Positions 44,599 through 51,197 of a stretch of 64,000 nt of DNA are shown here, one piece after another; position 1 is the stretch's first letter, and each line of letters begins with the position of its first letter. Made by a program: the position numbers and the translations under genes. This DNA is from Clostridia bacterium. GTDB lineage: Bacteria; Bacillota; Clostridia; Oscillospirales; Acutalibacteraceae. The stretch is taken from contig CAAEIG010000102.1 of NCBI GenBank assembly GCA_900755895.1, positions 90,842 through 154,841 on the forward strand. Reading direction: 5' to 3'. Below the pieces are notes generated by a model. It was not told the origin of the DNA and ran no database searches. It worked only from the letters and a program-made list of their open reading frames with translations.

Positions 44599-44799
44599 TT
44601 AAAGATCATCAATTTTCATTTTTTCTAACTCTTTTTCCTGAGAGCGCTGCTGAGCCGCTTGAAATTGGGTTCGCTGAAATTCTTCCCGCTTTTTACGTTC
44701 ATTTTTACGCACTACGAAGAAGATAATCAAACCCGCTATCAGAGCTAGCACAAGTGCTACGGGAAAGATCAAAAGAATCAAGGCGCCGGCAATATTCAC
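44599..44799 (-). CDS. Single-pass membrane mini-protein
   Basis: A 66-residue protein: an N-terminal hydrophobic helix (about residues 3-30, ALILLIFPVALVLALIAGLIIFFVV) followed by a highly charged cytoplasmic tail (RKNERKKREEFQ). It starts with GTG, 1 nt after the stop codon of the DUF2089 gene, with GGGAGG 9 nt upstream, which lies inside the 3' end of that gene. The tight coupling suggests it works with the DUF2089 protein, perhaps tethering it; function unknown. Confidence 0.72.
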   Translation of the reverse strand: MNIAGALILLIFPVALVLALIAGLIIFFVVRKNERKKREEFQRTQFQAAQQRSQEKELEKMKIDDL

Positions 44800-44800
44800 G

Positions 44801-45100
44801 TCAAGTTCCTCCCTTTTGTTTTTTATACTCCGTGATGAGGAGTTTTGCTGTGTCGAAATCCAACTTCTCATTGAGCGCTAGACGCTTAACCAATGCCACA
44901 TAAGGGTCACCGGCATATTCCTCGCCTAGTCGTACTTTTTGGATGATCTTGTCCAGCCGTAGCCGCACCGTGGGGTATGTCACCCCATACAGCCCGGCGA
45001 TTTCTTTTAAGGATCCGGAGCACAGCAGAAAGTTTTTGAGAAAGGCCACATCTTCCTCTTCCAGTTCTACCATCCACTCCGGAACCATCTGGATCCCCAC
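44801..45100 (-). CDS. DUF2089-family putative DNA-binding protein
   Basis: A 99-residue protein that fits the DUF2089 family: WMVELEEEDVAFLKNFLLCSGSLKEIAGLYGVTYPTVRLRLDKIIQKV, in which GSLKEIAGLYGVTYPTVRLRLD reads as a sigma-region-4-like helix-turn-helix. Many DUF2089 proteins have an N-terminal zinc ribbon; here it is missing, while a zinc-ribbon protein is encoded convergently next door. The start is GTG 45100, with AAAGGAGG 7 nt upstream; the frame continues 7 codons further but across that site. Coupled to the membrane mini-protein downstream. Confidence 0.85.
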   Translation of the reverse strand: MGIQMVPEWMVELEEEDVAFLKNFLLCSGSLKEIAGLYGVTYPTVRLRLDKIIQKVRLGEEYAGDPYVALVKRLALNEKLDFDTAKLLITEYKKQKGGT

Positions 45101-45141
45101 AGAAAAGCCTCCTTTCCACACTTGCTTCTTTAACTAAATCA

Positions 45142-45170
45142 AATATAACATTTCACATTATTAAAGTCAA
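45142..45170 (-). promoter_or_regulatory. Promoter of the DUF2089 operon
   Basis: On the - strand TTGACT (45165-45170), 17-bp spacer, TATATT (45142-45147) preceded by TGT. Confidence 0.78.
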
Positions 45171-45283
45171 GATAAAATTGAGAGTTTATTATTATTGTTC
45201 CATTTGCTTGTTTTTCAGAAAAATATCCCGTCCATTCTCCTCATAGACATGGAAGAGAAGGTTTTGCAAAAAGGGGGACGACT

Positions 45284-47053
45284 ATGAAGCGAGGAAAGCA
45301 GAAGGGGAAAAAACGGGGATTTCTTCATGGGGCCCTGGTGCTCACCGGCGGAATGGCGGTGGTAAAGATCCTGGGCGCCTTGTTTAAAGTGCCCTTGACC
45401 TATGTGATTGGGGAGTATGGGATTGGTCTGTTCAATGTGGCCTATCACTTTTTCGGACCGGTGTTCAGTTTGGCCACAATTGGTTTTTCCACGGCCGTGT
45501 CTCGGCTGGTATCGGAGAACAGTTCCCTGGGCCGGTGGAACGATGCCCGCCAGGTCAAAAAAACCGCCCTGCCTTTGTTTTTAGGCGTGGGCTCCTGCGG
45601 GATGACGGTTATGCTGTTGCTGGCTCCGCTCTATTGCCGGTGGGTGACAGGTGCGGCGTTTGCTTTGGCTCCCATGATAGCGCTGGCCCCAGCGGTGCTG
45701 TTGGCCTGTGCTGCTTCGGTGTATCGCGGTTACTATGAGGGTTTGGGAAATATGGCTCCCACAGCGTTTTCTCAAGTGTTGGAAGCGGTTGTAAAACTGG
45801 GGTTGGGGTTGGTTCTCGCCTGGTTGGTAACCAAGTATTGCCAGGAGGAGTACCTATCTGCCGGCACGGTGGTTGGGCTGGTGCCGGAAGACGAAGACCA
45901 TGCCGCTTTTCTAACCATGTCCTTTGGAGCCGCCGGAGCTCTGTTGGGGGTTGCAGCAGGCTCGCTGTTATCCTTGGCCTACTTAGCTCTGCGTTTTCGC
46001 ATTCACGGGGATGGAACCGCGCCCCGGCTCTATCGGCAGTCACCTCCGGCTCGCAGTGCCAAGGAGATTCGCAGACAGCTTTGGGCAGTAACGTTACCCA
46101 TTGCATTGGGGTCCCTGACTACCAATGCAGCAGGATTGATCGATGCTACAATCCTCCAAAGCAGGGTGGGCAGCGCTATTGCCACGGATCCCCAGGGGTT
46201 TCTTTCGGCTTGTGGGGAAAGGCTTCCCCAAGAGTACGCTGCCAATCTTCAAGCAGTTCCCACCTACCTGTACGGCTGTTATACATTGGCCATGACTATC
46301 GCACTGCTGGTGCCGGGAATTACCCAGGCTTTTGGAACCAGTGCTTTGCCCACGGTCACAGCCGCCTGGGCAAAAGGGGAGAGGAAGGAGCTCCGAGTCC
46401 GCATGGAGGCAGTGGTCCGAGTGACCTCATTGTTCTGTTTTCCAGCAGGGTTGGGAATTGCCGCCTTAGCGGACCCTATTGCCCAACTGCTGTATGGATC
46501 TGCGCCCTCAGTTCCGCTGATTGGAGAAGCCTTGGCGGTCTTGGGAATTGCGTCCATCGCTTCCGCCATGAGCGGGCCACTTTCCAGTGTGCTTCAGGCT
46601 GTGGGCAGAGCTGATTTGCCGGTGAAGCTTCTTTTGGGTGCTGTGGCTTTGAAGCTGGGGGTCACTTGGGTGCTTTGCGGTGTCCCGGAGGTCCACGTTT
46701 TAGGTGCGGGAGTTGCAGCCTTGGCCAGTTATGGCTTTTTGGTGATCAGCCAGTTGTGGTGTATGCGCCGGGTGACCGGTATTCCGTTTTCCACTGTCAG
46801 TGTTCTGTTGAGACCGTTGGCCTGCGCGCTGTTGTGTGCGATGTCTGCCAGAACGGTGTATGAGTTTCTCACTCCCATGGTACCTGGAGGACGTGGCTGG
46901 CAGGGGGGAATTTTGGGGATTTCCGTAGTTTTTGGGGGGATCTTATACGTTGCTGGATTACTTTTGTTGAAGGGGATTCCGAAAAGTGAGCTTGCATCCT
47001 TGCCGATGGGACAAAAAATTGTAAAAATGCTTGAAAAACAAGGATGGATATGA
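45284..47053 (+). CDS. SpoVB/MurJ-type lipid-linked oligosaccharide flippase
   Basis: Multi-spanning membrane protein of the MOP exporter superfamily, 589 residues with about 14 hydrophobic helices. The N-terminus GALVLTGGMAVVKILGALFKVPLTYVIGEYGIGLFNVAY is typical of the SpoVB/YtgP/YkvU group, which flips peptidoglycan or cortex precursors across the membrane. Located just upstream of hup and the yabP-yabQ sporulation cluster, a setting that favours a spore-cortex role, though MurJ function in vegetative cells cannot be excluded. GGGGGAC precedes the ATG. The hup promoter lies across its 3' end. Confidence 0.88.
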   Translation: MKRGKQKGKKRGFLHGALVLTGGMAVVKILGALFKVPLTYVIGEYGIGLFNVAYHFFGPVFSLATIGFSTAVSRLVSENSSLGRWNDARQVKKTALPLFLGVGSCGMTVMLLLAPLYCRWVTGAAFALAPMIALAPAVLLACAASVYRGYYEGLGNMAPTAFSQVLEAVVKLGLGLVLAWLVTKYCQEEYLSAGTVVGLVPEDEDHAAFLTMSFGAAGALLGVAAGSLLSLAYLALRFRIHGDGTAPRLYRQSPPARSAKEIRRQLWAVTLPIALGSLTTNAAGLIDATILQSRVGSAIATDPQGFLSACGERLPQEYAANLQAVPTYLYGCYTLAMTIALLVPGITQAFGTSALPTVTAAWAKGERKELRVRMEAVVRVTSLFCFPAGLGIAALADPIAQLLYGSAPSVPLIGEALAVLGIASIASAMSGPLSSVLQAVGRADLPVKLLLGAVALKLGVTWVLCGVPEVHVLGAGVAALASYGFLVISQLWCMRRVTGIPFSTVSVLLRPLACALLCAMSARTVYEFLTPMVPGGRGWQGGILGISVVFGGILYVAGLLLLKGIPKSELASLPMGQKIVKMLEKQGWI

Positions 47054-47059
47054 TATTAT
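47031..47059 (+). promoter_or_regulatory. Promoter of hup
   Basis: TTGAAA (47031-47036), 17-bp spacer, TATTAT (47054-47059) preceded by TGA. It overlaps the last codons of the flippase gene. Confidence 0.72.
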
Positions 47060-47081
47060 TGCAAATGCTATAGGCTTATTG

Positions 47082-47143
47082 GCGGGGAATTTGCGGAACC
47101 CAAAGACTTTTATGACGGTTCCATTTCGGAAGGAAAGCCCCGC
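47082..47143 (+). promoter_or_regulatory. Structured hup leader
   Basis: An outer stem GCGGGG (47082-47087)/CCCCGC (47138-47143) encloses an inner stem GGAACC (47095-47100)/GGTTCC (47117-47122). It lies between the hup promoter and its ribosome-binding site; regulatory role is inference. Confidence 0.45.
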
Positions 47144-47175
47144 GCCGCAGAATTTTATTTGGAGGTAGTCCCATA

Positions 47176-47454
47176 ATGAATAAGTCTGAATTGATCGCAG
47201 AAGTTGCTGCTAAGGCTGAAATTACAAAGAAGGACGCCGACGCTGCTGTCACTGCAGTGATTGACGCCATCACCGAGTCCCTGAAGAAGGGCGACAAGGT
47301 GCAGTTGGTTGGCTTTGGCACCTTCGAGGTCCGTGAGCGTGGTGCCCGTACCGGTCGCGATCCCCGTACCAATAAGGAGATCCAGATTCCCGCTTCCAAA
47401 GCGCCTGCATTCAAGGCTGGCAAAGCGCTGAAGGATACTGTGAACGAGAAGTAA
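47176..47454 (+). CDS. hup: HU-family DNA-binding protein
   Basis: Nucleoid-associated histone-like protein, 92 residues, full length. MNKSELIAEVAAKAEITKKDA and GDKVQLVGFGTFEVRERGARTGRDPRTNKEI are textbook HU, with the DNA-intercalating RNP-loop (GRDPRTNKEIQIPAS) intact. GGAGGT lies 9 nt upstream of the ATG. It begins the conserved hup-rqcP-yabP-yabQ-divIC-S1 gene order known from Bacillus and Clostridia. A terminator follows, so most transcripts likely stop before rqcP. Confidence 0.97.
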   Translation: MNKSELIAEVAAKAEITKKDADAAVTAVIDAITESLKKGDKVQLVGFGTFEVRERGARTGRDPRTNKEIQIPASKAPAFKAGKALKDTVNEK

Positions 47455-47471
47455 GATTTGCGGCGGTCAAG

Positions 47472-47501
47472 CGGGCCCGGAGCTTTCCGGGTCCGTTTTT
47501 T
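47472..47501 (+). terminator. Terminator after hup
   Basis: CGGGCCCGGA (47472-47481) pairs with TCCGGGTCCG (47486-47495), one G-U pair, then TTTTTT. Confidence 0.9.
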
Positions 47502-47527
47502 CATGCCGCTGAATTGGGAGGTTGTTT

Positions 47528-47773
47528 ATGAGACTTGATAAATACCTGAAGATTTCCCGCTTGATTAAGCGCCGTACCGTGGCCAATGAGGCCTGTGATG
47601 CTGGTCGTGTGTTTGTCAACGGTAAGCCCGCCAGAGCGTCCTATGATGTAAAAGTGGGGGACGTGATGGAAATTCATCTTGGTGAGCGCGTGTTAAAGGC
47701 AGAAGTGCTCTCTGTGACGGAGTACGCGAAAAAAGAAGAGGCATCCAGCCTTTACCGCATGATCGAGGAATAA
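47528..47773 (+). CDS. rqcP: S4-domain RNA-binding protein RqcP (YabO/Hsp15-like)
   Basis: A small S4 RNA-binding protein, 81 residues. MRLDKYLKISRLIKRRTVANEACDAGRVFVNGKPARASYDVKVGD is the S4 fold that occupies nearly the whole protein. In B. subtilis the YabO protein at this locus (RqcP) acts in ribosome-associated quality control, helping add C-terminal alanine tails on stalled 50S subunits. ATG 47528 has GGGAGG 6 nt upstream. Assignment rests on size, S4 domain and the conserved neighbours hup and yabP. Confidence 0.9.
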   Translation: MRLDKYLKISRLIKRRTVANEACDAGRVFVNGKPARASYDVKVGDVMEIHLGERVLKAEVLSVTEYAKKEEASSLYRMIEE

Positions 47774-47827
47774 ATTCATTGCTTTCGGCGTACAGATACC
47801 CATACAGAAACAAAAGGGGTATGCGAT

Positions 47828-48103
47828 ATGGCGGAAGCACAAAAGCCGCGGCGTCATCACACCGTGCAAATTGAGGAAAGAGGTATGCTAAAGGCCACGG
47901 GCGTCTCCCAAGTGGATTTTTTCAGCGATGAGCTGATTACTGCCCGGACAGACCTGGGCCTGCTCCACATCAAGGGGGAAGGCCTGCACATTGAGAGCCT
48001 GGATGCGGATTCCGGAGACCTGCTGGCTCGGGGCAAAGTGACGGCCCTCTCCTATACGGAGGGCGGCCAGGCGCTGTCCTTTTTTGGCAGGCTGTTTAAA
48101 TGA
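47828..48103 (+). CDS. yabP: Sporulation protein YabP
   Basis: A 91-residue soluble protein of the YabP family, produced in the mother cell and required for efficient spore coat/cortex assembly in B. subtilis. HTVQIEERGMLKATGVSQVDFFSDELITARTDLGLLHIKGEGLHIESLD matches the family, including the all-beta core. AAAAGGGG is upstream of the ATG. The stop codon overlaps the start of yabQ by four bases (ATGA), the same coupling known elsewhere. Confidence 0.93.
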   Translation: MAEAQKPRRHHTVQIEERGMLKATGVSQVDFFSDELITARTDLGLLHIKGEGLHIESLDADSGDLLARGKVTALSYTEGGQALSFFGRLFK

Positions 48104-48534
48104 GCACCCAGGTTTTAGCCACAGCATCCTTTTGCCTGTCCACAGGGGCGGCCCTAGGCTGCCTCTTTTTGCTGTTTCGGGTGATGGCATGGCTGCTGGG
48201 TGTGGGAAAACTTGGAACCGCTGTGCTGGATTTTCTTTTTTGTTGTCTGTGCGCGGCGGTGGTGTTTTTGTGTGCTTTGGCTGTGGATAGCGGTAGATTG
48301 CGGCTCTATCAGGCGGCACTGCAAGGAGTGGGCGCCTGGGCTGTCATTGTCTCCTTTGGGCCGTGGATTCACCGACTGGCGTTGTGGATTCAAAAAAGGT
48401 TCTGTAAACTTTGGGGGATTCTAGGCAAGGCGGGAAGGTTTTTGCCGGGGCTTTTTCCCGCAAAGAAGGAACCAGGGAGACATCCCAAGAAAAAAAGGGG
48501 AAAAAACAAGAAAATTCAGCGAAAAAAGACTTGA
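48100..48534 (+). CDS. yabQ: Sporulation protein YabQ
   Basis: A 144-residue membrane protein. About four hydrophobic helices (residues ~5-25, 45-62, 77-95 and a shorter one) are followed by a strongly basic, low-complexity C-terminal tail (KKKRGKNKKIQRKK), as seen in other YabQ proteins. In B. subtilis YabQ localises to the outer forespore membrane and is needed for cortex formation. The ATG lies inside the yabP stop codon. divIC follows with its own promoter. Confidence 0.9.
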   Translation: MSTQVLATASFCLSTGAALGCLFLLFRVMAWLLGVGKLGTAVLDFLFCCLCAAVVFLCALAVDSGRLRLYQAALQGVGAWAVIVSFGPWIHRLALWIQKRFCKLWGILGKAGRFLPGLFPAKKEPGRHPKKKRGKNKKIQRKKT

Positions 48535-48560
48535 AAACTTTATGTATACCAGGTTATAAT
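48531..48560 (+). promoter_or_regulatory. Promoter of divIC
   Basis: TTGAAA (48531-48536), 18-bp spacer, TATAAT (48555-48560); it overlaps the yabQ stop codon and separates vegetative divIC from the sporulation pair. Confidence 0.75.
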
Positions 48561-48615
48561 ATAAGGCAATATGGGAGTCCTGTTTTGGGCTGTTTCAAGA
48601 ATAGGAGGCGGTTCT

Positions 48616-48918
48616 TTGCGTGAACTTAAAATCGGAAAGCATAAGGCTGGCCTGCTCTTGAAGTTTGCGGTGCTGTGCTTTGCCGTGTTCATTTTGGTTT
48701 CACTGATTGGACAGCAGTTGCAAATCAGCCAAAAGCGCGAAGAACTCAGCACCTTGCAGAATCAGTTGGATACTCAGCTTACCCGCAATGAGGAGATTCG
48801 GAACTCCCTGGAGAACAGCGGCGGCATGGCCGAATACGCCGAGCGCAAAGCCCGCACAGAGTTGGATTATGCCAAACCTGGAGAGCGTGTTTTTGTGGAC
48901 GTGGGCGGCGGAAGCTGA
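48616..48918 (+). CDS. divIC: FtsL/DivIC-family septum formation protein
   Basis: A 100-residue bitopic membrane protein: basic N-terminus, one transmembrane helix (about residues 14-34, LKFAVLCFAVFILVSLIG) and an extracellular coiled coil (QLQISQKREELSTLQNQLDTQLTRNEEIRNSLE), ending with the conserved YAERKARTELDYAKPGE segment. DivIC forms the FtsB/L/Q-type subcomplex of the divisome. The start is TTG 48616, supported by ATAGGAGG with a 7-nt spacer; an in-frame ATG at 48571 lies upstream of that site. Position after yabQ is the Bacillus order. Confidence 0.9.
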   Translation: MRELKIGKHKAGLLLKFAVLCFAVFILVSLIGQQLQISQKREELSTLQNQLDTQLTRNEEIRNSLENSGGMAEYAERKARTELDYAKPGERVFVDVGGGS

Positions 48919-48976
48919 ACTGCTGAAAATACATTTTTAGATCATCCGGCACAGCCGAGGAGGAATTTGCTATACT

Positions 48977-49510
48977 ATGCAGCTTGAGGTTGGAGGAATT
49001 TACGAGGGAAAGGTGACTGGGATCACCAAGTTTGGCGCGTTTGTCAGCTTTGAGGGTGGTCAGACGGGGATGGTGCATATCTCTGAAGTGGCCCCTACAT
49101 TTGTCACGGAGATCCGCGATTTTGTCACCGAAGGGCAGACCGTAAAAGTGAAAGTTCTTACCATCAACGAAGATGGAAAGATTAGTCTCTCTATGAAGAA
49201 GGCGTTGCCGGAAGACCAGCAGCGCAAGCCCCGTCGCTTTGACGGTCCCCGTCGAGATGGTCCCCGTAAGGATGGCCACAAAGATGGTGCTCATCGTGAT
49301 GGACAGCGGCCTCCCAGGCAGCCTCGTCCGGCTCCCCAGCCCGGTCCTGCGCGGCCCGGTGATTTTGAGTGGCAGTCTCGCCGCAATGACAGCGGTACCT
49401 TTGAAGAGATGATGAGCCGCTTTAAGCAGACCAGTGACGAAAAGATGTCTGACTTGAAACGCGGTAATGAATCCCGTAGGGGATATTCCCGTCGGGGACA
49501 GCAGAAGTAA
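48977..49510 (+). CDS. S1 RNA-binding domain protein (YabR-like)
   Basis: A 177-residue protein with a single S1 domain in the first ~75 residues (LEVGGIYEGKVTGITKFGAFVSFEGGQTGMVHISEVA and INEDGKISLSMKK), followed by an Arg/Pro/Gly/Asp-rich low-complexity region with RDGPRKDGHKDG repeats and a C-terminal helix-like part (TFEEMMSRFKQTSDEKM). This matches YabR at the same locus in Bacillus. The low-complexity part is likely a disordered RNA-binding tail. Target RNA unknown. Followed by a terminator. Confidence 0.92.
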   Translation: MQLEVGGIYEGKVTGITKFGAFVSFEGGQTGMVHISEVAPTFVTEIRDFVTEGQTVKVKVLTINEDGKISLSMKKALPEDQQRKPRRFDGPRRDGPRKDGHKDGAHRDGQRPPRQPRPAPQPGPARPGDFEWQSRRNDSGTFEEMMSRFKQTSDEKMSDLKRGNESRRGYSRRGQQK

Positions 49511-49516
49511 TCAGGG

Positions 49517-49542
49517 AAAGAGCCTTTGCGGGCTCTTTTTTT
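49517..49542 (+). terminator. Terminator after the S1-domain gene
   Basis: AAAGAGCC (49517-49524) pairs with GGCTCTTT (49531-49538), then T tract. Confidence 0.85.
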
Positions 49543-49574
49543 GACTTTGTCAAAATGAGAAAGGGAGGATCCCC

Positions 49575-50414
49575 ATGAGAGAGATCACAGCAGAGCAGAT
49601 CACCGCCGCTGTGCGAGAGCTTTGTATCCAGTCAAACCGCATTTTGCCCGCTGACTTGGAAGAAGTCATTCGAGAGCGTTCCCAGGAAGAGGGAAATGCC
49701 ACGGCAAAGTCCATCCTCTGCGATTTGTGCCGCAATTTGGACGCTGCCAGGGAAATGCAGATCCCCATTTGTCAGGATACCGGCATGGCCGTGATCTTCG
49801 CTCAGGTGGGCCAGGAGCTGCATATCCAGGGGGATTTTGAGCAGGCCGTCAATGAAGGCGTCCGCCAGGGGTATGTGGAGGGCTTACTCCGGTGTTCTGT
49901 GGTGAAGGATCCCATTCGCCGGGGCAATACGGAGGACAATACACCGGCAGTGCTTCACACCCGTCTGGTACCTGGGGACAAGCTCACCCTCACGGTGGCT
50001 CCCAAGGGGTTTGGCAGTGAGAATATGAGCCGGCTGAAGATGTTCACACCCGCTGCCAAGGAAGAGGATATCATCGCCTTTGTCAAAGAAACTGCAGAAC
50101 TGGCTGGAAGCAATCCCTGCCCGCCCATTGTATTGGGTGTTGGGATTGGCGGCGATTTTGAGCTGTGCGCCTATTTGGCGAAAAAGGCGCTGTGCCGGGA
50201 TGTATCCCAACGGAGCCAGGATCCCTTCTATGCCGACCTGGAGGCCCGTATGCTGAAAGCTGTCAACGAGACGGGCGTGGGGCCTCAGGGCTTTGGTGGG
50301 GATACCACGGCTCTGGCGGTGAACATTGAAACGTATCCCACCCACATCGCAGGGCTGCCTGTGGCGGTTAATGTGGGGTGCCATGTGACACGTCATCAAA
50401 CAATTGTCCTTTAA
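49575..50414 (+). CDS. Class I fumarate hydratase, alpha-subunit type
   Basis: Iron-sulfur hydro-lyase subunit of the fumarase/tartrate dehydratase family, 279 residues. Recognised by PICQDTGMAVIFAQVGQ near residue 63, RRGNTEDNTPAVLHTRLVPGD near 114, PKGFGSENMSRLKMFTPA near 142 and GVGIGGDFELCAYLAKKAL near 188. The cysteines at CQD, NPCPP and the C-terminal NVGCHVTRH are probable [4Fe-4S] ligands. It ends where two-subunit enzymes end; the beta subunit that normally follows is absent here. The next gene is hpf, so either the partner is elsewhere or this copy works with another beta subunit. Confidence 0.92.
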   Translation: MREITAEQITAAVRELCIQSNRILPADLEEVIRERSQEEGNATAKSILCDLCRNLDAAREMQIPICQDTGMAVIFAQVGQELHIQGDFEQAVNEGVRQGYVEGLLRCSVVKDPIRRGNTEDNTPAVLHTRLVPGDKLTLTVAPKGFGSENMSRLKMFTPAAKEEDIIAFVKETAELAGSNPCPPIVLGVGIGGDFELCAYLAKKALCRDVSQRSQDPFYADLEARMLKAVNETGVGPQGFGGDTTALAVNIETYPTHIAGLPVAVNVGCHVTRHQTIVL

Positions 50415-50448
50415 TTGCAAAAACCAGCACAATATATTCCTGTAAGTA

Positions 50449-50477
50449 TTGCAATATTGTAGGTAATGTGCTACAAT
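50449..50477 (+). promoter_or_regulatory. Promoter of hpf
   Basis: TTGCAA (50449-50454), 17-bp spacer, TACAAT (50472-50477) preceded by TGC. Confidence 0.75.
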
Positions 50478-50512
50478 AAAACCAGGAAAGCGGGAGGCTT
50501 TCGTGGACAGAT

Positions 50513-50590
50513 GAAAGGTCCCCCGACCTTTCCAAATCTGACGAAAGGAAAGTCCGCCGCCCTGTAGAAATTGCAGACAGCAGCGGACGG
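50513..50590 (+). promoter_or_regulatory. Structured hpf leader that can mask the ribosome-binding site
   Basis: First hairpin: GAAAGGTC (50513-50520)/GACCTTTC (50525-50532) around CCCC. Second: GTCCGC (50552-50557)/GCGGAC (50583-50588), with nested CTGT (50562-50565)/ACAG (50577-50580); its 3' arm includes the probable Shine-Dalgarno sequence GGACGG. Translational control is inference. Confidence 0.5.
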
Positions 50591-50599
50591 GTGCATGGT

Positions 50600-51127
50600 A
50601 TGAAGATCACCATTGTCGGAAGAAAAGTGAACCTGCGCAATAACTTCAAAGAGCTGGCAGAGCGCAAGCTCTCGAAATTCAACCGCATTTTTGATGAGGA
50701 TGCCGAAGCCACTGTCACCGTGACAGTGGAGCGCAACCGCCAGACGGTGGAGATCACCATCAAGCAGCGGGGGATGATTTACCGCGCCGAGGAGACCTCT
50801 TTGGAGATGAACGAGGCCTTGGATCACGTAATTTCCGCTTTGGGTCGTCAGATCCGCCGGAACAAAACACGGCTGGAAAAGGCCAAGAAGGTCAGCCAGG
50901 ATATCGACTTCCCCGATGCCCTGTACGATGAGCCTGATGAGGAGATTCAGGTGGCCAGGGTGAAGCACTTCTTTGTCAAGGTGATGACGCCTGAGGAGGC
51001 TATCCTGCAAATGAACATGCTGGGCCATCAGTTCTTTATGTTCCGGGACGATCAGTCCGGGGAGATCAATGTAGTCTATCGCCGTAAGGAAGGCGACTAT
51101 GGCCTTCTGGTGCCGGAAGGCAAGTAA
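50600..51127 (+). CDS. hpf: Ribosome hibernation promoting factor, long form
   Basis: Stationary-phase factor that binds the 30S subunit and dimerises 70S ribosomes into inactive 100S particles. 175 residues, the long form typical of Firmicutes: N-terminal HPF/RaiA domain (MKITIVGRKVNLRNNFKELAERKLSKFNRIF) and C-terminal dimerisation domain (VARVKHFFVKVMTPEEAILQMNMLGHQFFMFRDDQSGEINVVYRRKEGDYGLL). ATG 50600 is preferred over an in-frame GTG three codons earlier because GGACGGG is then 8 nt upstream. It has its own promoter and a structured leader; a terminator follows. Confidence 0.95.
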   Translation: MKITIVGRKVNLRNNFKELAERKLSKFNRIFDEDAEATVTVTVERNRQTVEITIKQRGMIYRAEETSLEMNEALDHVISALGRQIRRNKTRLEKAKKVSQDIDFPDALYDEPDEEIQVARVKHFFVKVMTPEEAILQMNMLGHQFFMFRDDQSGEINVVYRRKEGDYGLLVPEGK

Positions 51128-51143
51128 ACAATTAGGTAATGCG

Positions 51144-51173
51144 GAGGGGACCCGTCCCGGGCCCCCTCTTTTT
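51144..51173 (+). terminator. Terminator after hpf
   Basis: GAGGGG-A-CCC (51144-51153) pairs with GGG-C-CCCCTC (51159-51168), followed by TTTTT. Confidence 0.88.
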
Positions 51174-51197
51174 GTGAGCAAATAGTTAGGAGGAACT

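Noticed and set aside
47801..47808. Sigma-E-like -10 (CATACAGA) before yabP
   Set aside because: The predicted transcript would start on the ribosome-binding site and no convincing -35 was found at 16 bp, although sigma-E control of yabP is known in Bacillus.
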